6,613 nt of DNA from an uncultured Oscillospiraceae bacterium (GTDB taxonomy: Bacteria > Bacillota > Clostridia > Oscillospirales > Acutalibacteraceae). The stretch covers positions 1-6,613 of the forward strand of contig CABQCM010000081.1 of assembly GCA_902462665.1 (NCBI GenBank), written 5' to 3'. Below the pieces are notes generated by a model that saw nothing but the letters and a program-made list of their open reading frames with translations, ran no database searches and had not been told where the DNA came from. The stretch's first letter is position 1; every line of letters begins with the position of its first letter. This document shows positions 1 through 5,399 of the stretch, one piece after another. A program made the translations under genes and the position numbers.

Positions 1-1
1 G

Positions 2-166
2 AAGCGGGGCGGCGGGGAAAGCCGGGCTGCCGCTGTCTTTGCCCGGCTCATGGCGGCGGCGCAGCGGCTGACGGCGGTGGCCAAACGCTGCGAGGGGATG
101 TCAAACAAAGACATTGCCAAGCTAACCGATCAGATTAATGCCGTATGCGACAAATGGTCTCGATGA
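2..166 (+). CDS. C-terminal fragment of an unidentified protein
   Basis: An open frame enters from the left edge and ends at TGA 164-166, giving 54 residues of a C-terminus. The visible part is alanine- and arginine-rich at first (AAAVFARLMAAAQRLTAVAK) and then reads as amphipathic helix (MSNKDIAKLTDQINAVCDKW). The regular spacing of hydrophobic residues suggests a small helical or coiled-coil end. The other two forward frames meet stops within this stretch, and this frame has ordinary codon use, so I take it as the real end of a gene. I do not recognise the family, and no catalytic motif is present in the visible part. A shorter start at the internal ATG at 50 is possible, but the frame is open to the edge. 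A strong hairpin lies about 50 bases downstream and may end its transcript. Confidence 0.5.
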   Translation, partial: KRGGGESRAAAVFARLMAAAQRLTAVAKRCEGMSNKDIAKLTDQINAVCDKWSR

Positions 167-216
167 AAAAACAAATTGATGGATGTGATTGCTGCGATCA
201 AAGACTTCCTATAACG

Positions 217-261
217 AACCCCGCCCTTGTGAAGGATGGCTCCTTGCACAAGGGCGGGGTT
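217..261. terminator. Long hairpin between convergent genes, possible bidirectional terminator
   Basis: A perfect 15-base inverted repeat, AACCCCGCCCTTGTG (217-231) and its complement at 247-261, encloses a second 5-bp stem AAGGA/TCCTT (232-236 with 241-245) around a TGGC loop, with one bulged G at 246. The result is an almost continuous 20-bp stem. It lies between a gene ending at 166 (+) and one ending at 294 (-), the usual place for a shared terminator. Neither side carries a run of U, so it may instead act as a 3'-end stabiliser or depend on Rho. The stem itself is certain; its role is inferred. Confidence 0.6.
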
Positions 262-293
262 ATCGCTATCGGAGAAAGAGGCTTATGTCGGCC

Positions 294-512
294 TTATTTG
301 TCGTCGGGAAAATGCATTAATTGTTCCAGCGTGATGCCAAATGCGTTGGCGATATTTTCTAGAACCTTGAACGATGGATTTGCGCTTGCAGTTTCGATCG
401 CGCTGAGATATCGTGTGCTGACGTGACATTTTGCAGCAAAGTCCTCCTGCGAAATTCCTTGCTTTTTTCTTAGATCAATGATATTTTGCGCCAGATGTTC
501 TAGTGCTCCCAT
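294..512 (-). CDS. Small XRE/Cro-C1 family transcriptional regulator
   Basis: This is a 72-residue protein made almost entirely of one Cro/C1-type helix-turn-helix domain. Helix 1 is around residues 4-17 (LEHLAQNIIDLRKKQG). The helix-turn-helix is at about 20-41 (ISQEDFAAKCHVSTRYLSAIE) and has the family pattern ISQEdfA..., S..YLS.IE. The last helices are NPSFKVLENIANAFGITLEQL at 45-65. I chose ATG 510-512 because AAGGGGAT lies about six bases upstream; the same frame is open back to 578, but the added N-terminus (CIIVHCASPFCPVQCRKK) is unlike the family and has no good ribosome binding site. There is no effector or dimerisation domain, so it is a minimal DNA-binding protein. It stands alone on the minus strand, divergent from the ferritin-like gene. 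Its targets are unknown; autoregulation or control of the neighbour would be guesses. Confidence 0.85.
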   Translation of the reverse strand: MGALEHLAQNIIDLRKKQGISQEDFAAKCHVSTRYLSAIETASANPSFKVLENIANAFGITLEQLMHFPDDK

Positions 513-532
513 AAATATCCCCTTTTTTCTAC

Positions 533-561
533 ATTGTACGGGGCAGAATGGGGAGGCACAA
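533..561 (-). promoter_or_regulatory. Candidate promoter of the XRE regulator gene
   Basis: On the minus strand a -35 like TTGTGC (556-561) is separated by 17 bases from the -10 TACAAT (533-538, five of six matches to TATAAT). Transcription would start near 526, just upstream of the ribosome binding site, giving a leader of only about 14 nt. The -35 is weak (three of six); the call rests on the -10, the spacing and the position. Confidence 0.4.
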
Positions 562-693
562 TGAACTATAATGCACATGTTGGGTAATCTGTTTTATTTT
601 TGCATATTATTTCCAATGCGGGTTGTGTCTGTCAGTAAATCGGAGTCATATCATAGCGCGGCAGGCAATATAGTAGAAAGGAAGGGGTGTAAA

Positions 694-797
694 CGCGTGC
701 CCGGCAGACGCGCGGGAGGAAAGAGAAAAAATCGTTTTCGTACTTCCTCCATGCCTACGGCAATTTCGAAAGAAAGGAAGCCTTTGCAAAGCAAAGG
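694..797 (+). promoter_or_regulatory. Structured leader of the ferritin-like gene
   Basis: The roughly 290 bases between the XRE gene and the ferritin-like gene hold no convincing gene but several potential stem-loops on the plus strand. CGCGT (694-698) pairs with ACGCG (708-712). GGAGGAA (715-721) pairs with TTCCTCC (744-750), with an inner stem GAAAA (725-729) / TTTTC (735-739). CCTTTGC (781-787) pairs with GCAAAGG (791-797) over a three-base loop. The last stem contains the AAAGG part of the ribosome binding site for the ATG at 805, so folding could limit translation. It matches no riboswitch class I know. The promoter is not clear; TATAGT at 669-674 is a possible -10 without a good -35. 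Confidence 0.4.
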
Positions 798-804
798 TGT
801 GGTA

Positions 805-1344
805 ATGATGATGGAACAAGCTATACCAGAATATCAAATTACCGAGCCCTATCCGCCGGTATGCGCCGAAAGACCAAACCGGGTCTATGCGGGCGCAATG
901 CTGGATAACATCGGCGGATGTCATTCGGAGATGTCGACAGTCAGCCTGTATTTCTATAATCATCTGATGACCCACGCGCGGGAGGATGTGGCAAAAATAT
1001 TTCACGATATGAGCATCACCGAGATGCACCATCTCGAAATTTTTGGCACATTGGCCCGGCAGCTTGGGGAAAATCCCCGTCTCTGGAGCCGACGTGGGGA
1101 GGGAAAGGTTTACTGGTCGCCAGGCTGTAATCACTATCCCACCGCGCTGCGCCCCATGCTGGTTAACGCCATCAGCGGAGAGAAGGCAGCCATTCGGAAA
1201 TACGAGGCGCAGGCGAAATTTATTCGCGATGCGAATGTGGTCGAGAACCTGCGGCGTATTATTGCCGATGAACGCGTGCACGTCGCTATGCTGTCACAAC
1301 TGCTGCGCCGGTATTGTGCGGGGCCACAGCAAAAGAACGATTAA
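805..1344 (+). CDS. Ferritin-like diiron protein, rubrerythrin family without rubredoxin domain
   Basis: A 179-residue cytoplasmic protein with the four-helix ferritin-like diiron pattern. Helix A carries E42 (SEMSTVSLY) and helix B E73xxH76 (ITEMHHLEIF). Helix C has E126 (SGEKAAIRKYE) and helix D E156xxH159 (ADERVHVAMLSQLL). These are the metal ligands expected of rubrerythrin-type proteins, which reduce hydrogen peroxide or store iron in anaerobes. The usual C-terminal rubredoxin CxxC pairs are absent; only C20, C39, C109 and C171 occur, so electrons must come from elsewhere or the role differs. A W-rich linker (KVYWSPGCNHYP, 101-112) joins the two helix pairs. Three ATG codons follow in tandem (805, 808, 811); I chose 805, with AAAGGTG at 793-799 as ribosome binding site. 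The frame is open upstream to 571, but that extension is basic, low in complexity and lies over leader hairpins. The gene is monocistronic, ended by the terminator ten bases on. Peroxidase activity is inferred from the family. Confidence 0.8.
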   Translation: MMMEQAIPEYQITEPYPPVCAERPNRVYAGAMLDNIGGCHSEMSTVSLYFYNHLMTHAREDVAKIFHDMSITEMHHLEIFGTLARQLGENPRLWSRRGEGKVYWSPGCNHYPTALRPMLVNAISGEKAAIRKYEAQAKFIRDANVVENLRRIIADERVHVAMLSQLLRRYCAGPQQKND

Positions 1345-1350
1345 TGCCGC

Positions 1351-1390
1351 AAAAAAGAGGCTGCTTCATCGAAAATGAAGCAGCCTCTTT
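1351..1390. terminator. Bidirectional intrinsic terminator
   Basis: AAAGAGGCTGCTTCAT (1354-1369) and its exact reverse complement (1375-1390) form a 16-bp stem around CGAAA. On the plus strand the stem ends in CTCTTT and is followed by CTATAT, closing the ferritin-like transcript. On the minus strand it is followed by a run of T (1351-1356 complement), closing pyrR-uraA, whose stop codon is about 25 bases upstream. It sits exactly between the two convergent genes. Confidence 0.92.
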
Positions 1391-1415
1391 CTATATCCGA
1401 AAAAGGATAAAACGG

Positions 1416-2801
1416 TTACTGAGCCTCGCCGTCCTCCTGCGCTGGCTCCTTTGCCCTGGCAAGAAGAACGTTGGCCACGATGCCAAGAATCAGAGCGCAG
1501 GCAACCGAAGTAATGGTAACCGCGCCAAAGCTGACCTGGAAGCCGCCGATGCCCGCGATGAGGATGATGGAAACCACAAAAAGATTTTTGTTTGCATCCA
1601 AGTTGACCTTTTGAATCATCTTGAGACCGCTCACGGCGATGAAACCGTAGAGGGTGACGCAAACGCCGCCCATGACGCAGGCCGGGATGGAGTCGAGGAA
1701 AGCCACGAAGGGAGAGACGAAAGCAATGAGCATGGTAAGGATGGCGGTAGCGAAAATGGTGGCGACCGACGCATTGCGGGTGATGGCCACACAGCCGACC
1801 GATTCACCGTAGGTCGTGTTGGGGCAGCCGCCAAAAATTGCGCCCGAGATCGAACCGATTCCGTCGCCCAGCAGGGTGCGGTGCAGACCCGGCTCCTCCA
1901 GAAGGTCCTGTTCAATAATGGAGGAAAGGTTTTTGTGGTCGGCGATGTGCTCCGCAAAGACGACGAAAGCCACCGGGATATAGGCCACCGCCACCGTGCC
2001 GACATAGGCGCCGTCCAGCTCGGAAAAGCCCTTGACAGCGGTAAGGAAGGTGAAGTCGGGCAGACGGAAGAAGGTACCGATCGACACGCCGTCGGCAAAC
2101 AGCGCCTGGAAGGGAGCAAAGTCGATGATTTTCAGCGCGTCAATGCCAGCCGAGTTACCGATGAGGGTAAGGATGAGTGCGACGGCATAACCCGCCACAA
2201 TACCGATGATGAAGGGGATGAGTTTGGCCATCTTCTTGCCGTAGGTAGAGCAGAGAATGACCACAAACAGGGTCACCAGACCGCAAATCAGCGCCGCGTA
2301 AGGGGAACCGAGCGCGGCCCCGTCCGCCCCTTTGACGTCGCCGGTGAAGAGATCGCCGACAGCATTGCCCGCGAGGGAAAGTCCGATGATGGCTACCGTC
2401 GGGCCGATGACGACGGCCGGCATGATTTTATTGATCCATTTAACGCCGGCAAATTTCACGATGATGGCGATGATAGCGTACACCAGACCGGCGAAAAACG
2501 CGCCGATAATCAGGCCGAGATAGCCCAGCGCCATGGAGGTAGCCCCCGCAAAGGCGGCGAGCATGGAGCCAATGAACGCAAAGGAGGAACCGAGGAACAC
2601 CGGGCTTTTGAACTTGGTAAAGAGCAGGTAAACGATGGTGCCGACGCCGGCACCAAAAAGGGCGGCCGAGGCGGTCATACCATTGCCGACGATGGCGGGC
2701 ACTGCAATGGTCGCCGCCATGATGGCCAGCAGCTGCTGAATCGCAAACACGATCAGCTGGCCAAATTTGGGTCTGTCTGTCACGCCGTAGATAAGTTTCA
2801 A
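1416..2801 (-). CDS. uraA: Uracil permease (NCS2 family uracil:proton symporter)
   Basis: A 461-residue inner-membrane transporter of the nucleobase-cation symporter 2 family, the length expected for UraA/PyrP. The protein is mostly hydrophobic helices in line with the 14-segment NCS2 fold. Family signatures are visible in order: IQQLLAIMAATIAVP in TM1 (21-35), the TM3 strand region FLGSSFAFIGSM (69-80), VVFAEHIADHKNL in TM8 (280-292; E284 corresponds to the uracil-binding Glu of E. coli UraA) and GGCPNTTYGES (324-334; E333 is the second substrate-binding Glu). The TM8 form EHIADH resembles PyrP of Bacillus. The start is TTG (2799-2801), preceded by AGGAGG at 2811-2816, nine bases away; no in-frame ATG fits better. 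It lies 67 bases downstream of pyrR with no terminator between, so they form an operon controlled by the pyrR leader. It would import uracil for conversion to UMP by salvage. Substrate preference for uracil over xanthine or urate rests on the pyrR link and the TM8 motif. Confidence 0.95.
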   Translation of the reverse strand: MKLIYGVTDRPKFGQLIVFAIQQLLAIMAATIAVPAIVGNGMTASAALFGAGVGTIVYLLFTKFKSPVFLGSSFAFIGSMLAAFAGATSMALGYLGLIIGAFFAGLVYAIIAIIVKFAGVKWINKIMPAVVIGPTVAIIGLSLAGNAVGDLFTGDVKGADGAALGSPYAALICGLVTLFVVILCSTYGKKMAKLIPFIIGIVAGYAVALILTLIGNSAGIDALKIIDFAPFQALFADGVSIGTFFRLPDFTFLTAVKGFSELDGAYVGTVAVAYIPVAFVVFAEHIADHKNLSSIIEQDLLEEPGLHRTLLGDGIGSISGAIFGGCPNTTYGESVGCVAITRNASVATIFATAILTMLIAFVSPFVAFLDSIPACVMGGVCVTLYGFIAVSGLKMIQKVNLDANKNLFVVSIILIAGIGGFQVSFGAVTITSVACALILGIVANVLLARAKEPAQEDGEAQ

Positions 2802-2868
2802 AACAATCTACCTCCTATTTTTGTTTCCTCACCCAAATGCAATTCCGTTTAGAAAGCGCGTTTGGATG

Positions 2869-3426
2869 TTACTGCACGTTTTTCCATAGCTCGACGCCGG
2901 TCGCACCGTCGAATTCGGCCACCTGTACGGCAATGGTTTCACTGCGCGAGGTGGGGACGTTTTTGCCCACATAGTCGGCGCGGATGGGCAGCTCACGATG
3001 GCCCCGGTCGATGAGCACAGCGAGTTGAATGCGTGCCGGCCGGCCTAGAGAAATGACCGCGTCCATGGCCGAGCGGGCGGTGCGGCCGGTATACAGCACA
3101 TCGTCCACCAGAATGACCGTGCGGCCTTCGACCGAAAAGTCGATGTCGGTGCGGTTGAGCTGCGGCTCGTCCTTTTGCAGGGAGAGATCATCACGGTAAA
3201 GCGAGATGTCCAGCGCCCCCATCGGAATCTCGCAGCCGAGCAGACCTTCCATATTGCTCTTGAGCATGGCGGCAAGCGGTCCTCCGCGCCGCAGAATGCC
3301 CACCAAGCAGAGGCTGCCGGGGCAACGCTCCAGCCCGTCGGCGTTGCGTTCGATGATTTCGTGTGAAATGCGCATCATGGCGCGCTGAAGCGCGCGCTCG
3401 TCCATCACGGTGGATTTGAATTCCAT
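2869..3426 (-). CDS. pyrR: PyrR: pyrimidine operon attenuator and uracil phosphoribosyltransferase
   Basis: A 185-residue cytoplasmic protein, close to the usual length of about 180. It has a type I phosphoribosyltransferase fold with the PRPP-binding loop VILVDDVLYTGRT at 104-116, including the two acidic residues. LVGILRRGGPLA (41-52) and the hood segment LDISLYRDDLS (72-82) are typical of PyrR rather than of Upp. The C-terminal segment DRGHRELPIRADYVGKNVPTS (140-160) is characteristic of the family. PyrR binds UMP and then a hairpin in pyr mRNA leaders to favour termination; it also makes UMP from uracil and PRPP. The start is ATG 3424-3426, with GGAGG at 3433-3437 six bases upstream; the open frame runs further to 3522, but that part overlaps the leader terminator. 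It is first in the operon with uraA, and its leader holds its own binding site, so autoregulation is expected. The window contains no pyr biosynthesis genes. Confidence 0.95.
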   Translation of the reverse strand: MEFKSTVMDERALQRAMMRISHEIIERNADGLERCPGSLCLVGILRRGGPLAAMLKSNMEGLLGCEIPMGALDISLYRDDLSLQKDEPQLNRTDIDFSVEGRTVILVDDVLYTGRTARSAMDAVISLGRPARIQLAVLIDRGHRELPIRADYVGKNVPTSRSETIAVQVAEFDGATGVELWKNVQ

Positions 3427-3484
3427 TTGTCCCCTCCTGCAGCGTTCTGAAAACCGTGCTGCGGACACAGTACACCGTGAACAC

Positions 3485-3516
3485 AAAAAAAGACCTCGCC
3501 CTTTCCCGGCAAGATC
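3485..3516 (-). terminator. Leader terminator of the pyrR operon (distal, T2)
   Basis: On the minus strand GATCTTGCC (3516-3508) pairs with GGCGAGGTC (3500-3492) through nine pairs including two G-U, with loop GGGAAAG, followed at once by seven T (3491-3485). This is a textbook intrinsic terminator placed about 60 bases before pyrR, where it can only serve as an attenuator. Its 5' arm ATCTTGCCGG (3515-3506) is complementary, with one mismatch, to the 3' arm of the PyrR hairpin at 3601-3592; that pairing would be the antiterminator. Confidence 0.85.
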
Positions 3517-3520
3517 CCAC

Positions 3521-3558
3521 AAAAAACCGCGCAGCCAGACGAAAAAACAGGCCGCACG
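3521..3558 (-). terminator. Second candidate leader terminator (proximal, T1)
   Basis: On the minus strand CGTGCGGCC (3558-3550) can pair with GGCTGCGCG (3536-3528), nine pairs with two G-U, around a 13-nt U-rich loop, followed by G and six T (3526-3521). The stem and U run fit an intrinsic terminator just upstream of T2. The large loop makes it less certain. It may act with T2 as a tandem terminator or be part of the antiterminated structure. Confidence 0.5.
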
Positions 3559-3590
3559 CTCCCCGAAAAACGGGGCAGACTTTCTTTGTA

Positions 3591-3627
3591 CATCTTGTCG
3601 GCATCACGGTACCGCTCGTTAAAGATG
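3591..3627 (-). promoter_or_regulatory. PyrR-binding hairpin (anti-antiterminator)
   Basis: In the minus-strand leader CATCTT (3627-3622) pairs with AAGATG (3596-3591) as a lower stem. An internal loop separates it from an upper stem-loop GGTACCGTGATGCC (3613-3600). The terminal loop CCGUGA matches the known PyrR loop consensus CNGNGA. The upper stem follows the consensus ARUCCNGNGAGGYU with two paired changes that keep base pairing (outer A-U to G-C, inner C-G to A-U). The 3' arm is complementary to the 5' arm of the terminator at 3485-3516, as attenuation requires. UMP-bound PyrR should stabilise this hairpin and so favour termination. Confidence 0.8.
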
Positions 3628-3691
3628 ATTTTATTGGGTTAAGACCAGCGAGATATCCCTTTGTGGATACGCTTTCGCAAACTTTATAGCC

Positions 3692-3720
3692 ATCATACCA
3701 TACTATGGGCGCAATGGCAA
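3692..3720 (-). promoter_or_regulatory. Promoter of the pyrR-uraA operon
   Basis: On the minus strand TTGCCA (3720-3715, five of six matches) and TATGAT (3697-3692, five of six) are separated by exactly 17 bases. This is a good housekeeping sigma promoter. Transcription would begin near 3685, giving a leader of about 260 nt that contains the PyrR hairpin and both terminators in the right order. Confidence 0.75.
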
Positions 3721-3802
3721 GAATTTTGTCGAATTTTTCTTTCAATTAAACTCATTGCCCAGATAATGACATGCAAAATTTGCCGCGTTGGGGAAACAAT
3801 AA

Positions 3803-3834
3803 TGCAGCCGGGCGCTGATCGAGCGCCGGCTGCA
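3803..3834. repeat. Imperfect palindrome upstream of the small membrane protein gene
   Basis: TGCAGCCGGGCGCT (3803-3816) is the reverse complement of AGCGCCGGCTGCA (3822-3834) apart from one extra G, with loop GATCG. The stem is very GC-rich and ends 25 bases before the ATG at 3860. No T run follows on the plus strand; the minus strand has TTATTGTTT after it. It may be an operator, a structured 5' leader or a terminator remnant. No convincing promoter was found for the downstream gene; GATAAT at 3762-3767 is a possible -10 with a poor -35. Confidence 0.5.
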
Positions 3835-3859
3835 TCGTTACAACGAAAGGAAGAAAATT

Positions 3860-4309
3860 ATGCACACATGTATTAGTCCCCGCGCGGCCGACGGCGTGGT
3901 GTTCGGCCTCGGAGCGGGAGCCTATGGTTTGATCGAGGTACTCTACAAAGGAGACACCCATCCCACCATGCTGGTAGCGGGCGGAATCTGTTTTTTGGCC
4001 ATGCAGCGCATTTCCCTGCGCCTACCCCAAATCCCTTTTTTGGGTAAGTGCTTGATGAGCGGCGCGGCCGTCACGGGGGTGGAATTTGCCTTTGGCTGTG
4101 TGTTTAACCTCGCGCTGAAAATGAATGTATGGGATTACAGCCATCTGCCCTTCAATGTGGCGGGACAAGTCTGTCTGTGGTTTACCATATTGTGGAGCGC
4201 GCTGGCCGCAATCGGTCTGCCGCTGGCCCGCATGGCTTACACCTATCTTGTTACAGGCAAGGCTCCTCGGCTGCGCCGCAGCGTTCCGCTGCCGGCAGGG
4301 ATTCGCTGA
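3860..4309 (+). CDS. Small membrane protein, putative ABC-transporter type IV family
   Basis: A 149-residue protein with about four hydrophobic segments: VVFGLGAGAYGLIEVLY (residues 13-29), MLVAGGICFLAM (37-48), LMSGAAVTGVEFAFGCVFNLAL (65-86), and VCLWFTILWSALAAIGLPLAR (104-124). The stretch MNVWDYSHLPFNVAGQVCL (88-106) is the signature I associate with the Pfam family named putative ABC-transporter type IV (CmpB-like, PF06541 from memory), common in Firmicutes. The family name is only putative. No ATPase or solute-binding gene lies beside it, and the protein is short for a permease, so transport should not be assumed. The start ATG follows AAAGGAAG (3846-3853) at about seven bases. The last 20 residues are basic (GKAPRLRRSVPL) and likely cytoplasmic. 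It stands alone between the divergent pyrR operon and the convergent AraC gene. Family assignment is by motif recall; function is unknown. Confidence 0.75.
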   Translation: MHTCISPRAADGVVFGLGAGAYGLIEVLYKGDTHPTMLVAGGICFLAMQRISLRLPQIPFLGKCLMSGAAVTGVEFAFGCVFNLALKMNVWDYSHLPFNVAGQVCLWFTILWSALAAIGLPLARMAYTYLVTGKAPRLRRSVPLPAGIR

Positions 4310-4412
4310 AAATAAAATACGGCGTACCGCCCGCTGGCGTAAGGACGCTATGGTTTTTCAAAATCAAAAAACAGTTGGAAGGCGAGCGCTGGCGGGAGGA
4401 AGAAAAGCTCTT

Positions 4413-5279
4413 CTACTCCTGATGCATTGACGGCGTATCCTGTGATTCCAGCCCGGACTTGACCTCTCTCGAGCGTTTTTCCTGCGATGGGGCGCGCCCA
4501 TATTGGCGGCGATAGACCTTGGTGAAATAAGATAGGTTATGAAATCCGCATCGCTCGGCCGCTTCCCCCACGTTGCTCTGCCCCGAGGCCAGAAGCCGCC
4601 GCGCCTGATTGCAGCGAACCCAATTGATATACTGCGTCACGGTCTGGCCGGTCGCCTGCTTAAAGGCGCGGCAGAAATAATACTTGCTCATACCAGCAAT
4701 CTGGCATAGATAATCGAGAGAAATGGGTCGGTCAAATTCCCGGTCAATGGCGGCAATCACCTTGCGAACGGTTTCAATTCGCCCTCCCTCAGCCAGGGGA
4801 GACGGATTCCGGCTGACCAGGGGATGACGGCGGCGAAGCCCAATGACGATCTGAACGACGAGCGAAATCACCAGCTCTTTATAGCAGGGGGGCTGCGTCG
4901 TCATTTCCCACTCAATTTGCCGCATGAGGTGAGACACCTGCGGATCCCGCAGCTGCAAAGGCAACCGGTCGTATTCCATCCATATCCCTTTATCAGACAA
5001 AAAATCCTGATCTATGATGAGGCAATGATACCGGCAGGAACCCATATCCGTATGGGTAATATGGATGCTGCTAGAGGGAATCACCACAATCTCGCCCGCT
5101 GTCATATCAATGCGTTCGCCGTCAACAAGAGTATAGCCGTTGCCCGAAAGGGTACATAAAATTTCCAGGCTGCGGTGCCAGTGAGCGCCGGCAGCAGCAG
5201 TGCTTGGCACGACGGTATCGGTGTGGAAAATAATTGGGAAACGAACGTCCTCATGGATCAATTCCTCGTGATACGCCAT
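4413..5279 (-). CDS. AraC-family transcriptional regulator with cupin sensor domain
   Basis: A 288-residue regulator of the usual AraC length. The N-terminal cupin sensor (about 10-100) has H33, H35 and E39 in GAHWHRSLEIL, then DMTAGEIVVIPSSSIH (58-73), the typical barrel pattern for binding a sugar or other small ligand. A helical linker follows (115-180). The DNA-binding part has two helix-turn-helix motifs: ISLDYLCQIAGMSKYYFCRAF (186-206) and VGEAAERCGFHNLSYFTKVY (237-256), ending in the family signature YFTKVYRRQYGRAPSQ (251-266). The start is ATG 5277-5279, with AAGGAG (5293-5288) eight bases upstream. The gene is divergent from nagB across a 124-base region rich in palindromes, which points to control of nagB and the isomerase gene, and perhaps itself. 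The ligand could be an amino sugar or its phosphate, but this is inference. The last 25 residues are a polar tail beyond the domain. Confidence 0.92.
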   Translation of the reverse strand: MAYHEELIHEDVRFPIIFHTDTVVPSTAAAGAHWHRSLEILCTLSGNGYTLVDGERIDMTAGEIVVIPSSSIHITHTDMGSCRYHCLIIDQDFLSDKGIWMEYDRLPLQLRDPQVSHLMRQIEWEMTTQPPCYKELVISLVVQIVIGLRRRHPLVSRNPSPLAEGGRIETVRKVIAAIDREFDRPISLDYLCQIAGMSKYYFCRAFKQATGQTVTQYINWVRCNQARRLLASGQSNVGEAAERCGFHNLSYFTKVYRRQYGRAPSQEKRSREVKSGLESQDTPSMHQE

Positions 5280-5340
5280 ACAATCCGCTCCTTACTTCGA
5301 GATAAGGCAATATTATGCTAAAATAAGTCAAAATCCGGCC

Positions 5341-5399
5341 TTTTCACCGGCTTGCACATAGTATATACTGTTTGCAAACAAAGTGCAAGGGGTTGCAAA
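5341..5399 (+). promoter_or_regulatory. nagB promoter and candidate regulator-binding repeats
   Basis: A possible promoter is TTTTCA (5341-5346), 17 bases, TATACT (5364-5369). An alternative is the extended -10 TGCTAAAAT at 5316-5324, with a poor -35. The -10 lies within a perfect 10-base palindrome AGTATATACT (5360-5369). CTTGCAC (5351-5357) and GTGCAAG (5383-5389) form an inverted repeat, and TTGCAAA occurs at 5372-5378 and 5393-5399, exactly 21 bases apart in the same direction. Direct repeats two helical turns apart are usual for AraC-type proteins, and the divergent regulator is the natural candidate. The second copy lies between the ribosome binding site (AAGGGG, 5387-5392) and the TTG start. 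On the minus strand TTGACT (5331-5326) may be a -35 for the AraC gene. Confidence 0.45.

Noticed and set aside
551..587. Mini-ORF MNYNAHVG with a good GGGAGG ribosome binding site, like a leader peptide
   Set aside because: I find no promoter upstream on the plus strand. The GGAGG lies inside the proposed XRE promoter on the other strand, and the peptide has no run of regulatory codons, so chance is likelier.
646..1281. Minus-strand open frame opposite the ferritin-like gene
   Set aside because: The plus-strand frame has the complete set of diiron ligands. The opposite frame has no recognisable domain and no good ribosome binding site.
1314..2852. A 512-residue plus-strand open frame antisense to uraA
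   Set aside because: It is highly polar and rich in D, G, R, H and E, as expected from the complement of a hydrophobic membrane protein gene. It covers the bidirectional terminator and has no family features; uraA on the other strand is unmistakable.
3191..3745. Long minus-strand frame across the pyrR leader
   Set aside because: It runs through the PyrR hairpin and two terminators and into pyrR out of frame. Its residues are arginine-rich shadow sequence.
5360..5369. AGTATATACT palindrome as a GntR-type NagR operator
   Set aside because: It does not contain the TGGTATAGACCA-like core known for NagR/YvoA. The only regulator gene nearby is AraC-type, so the site is left unassigned.
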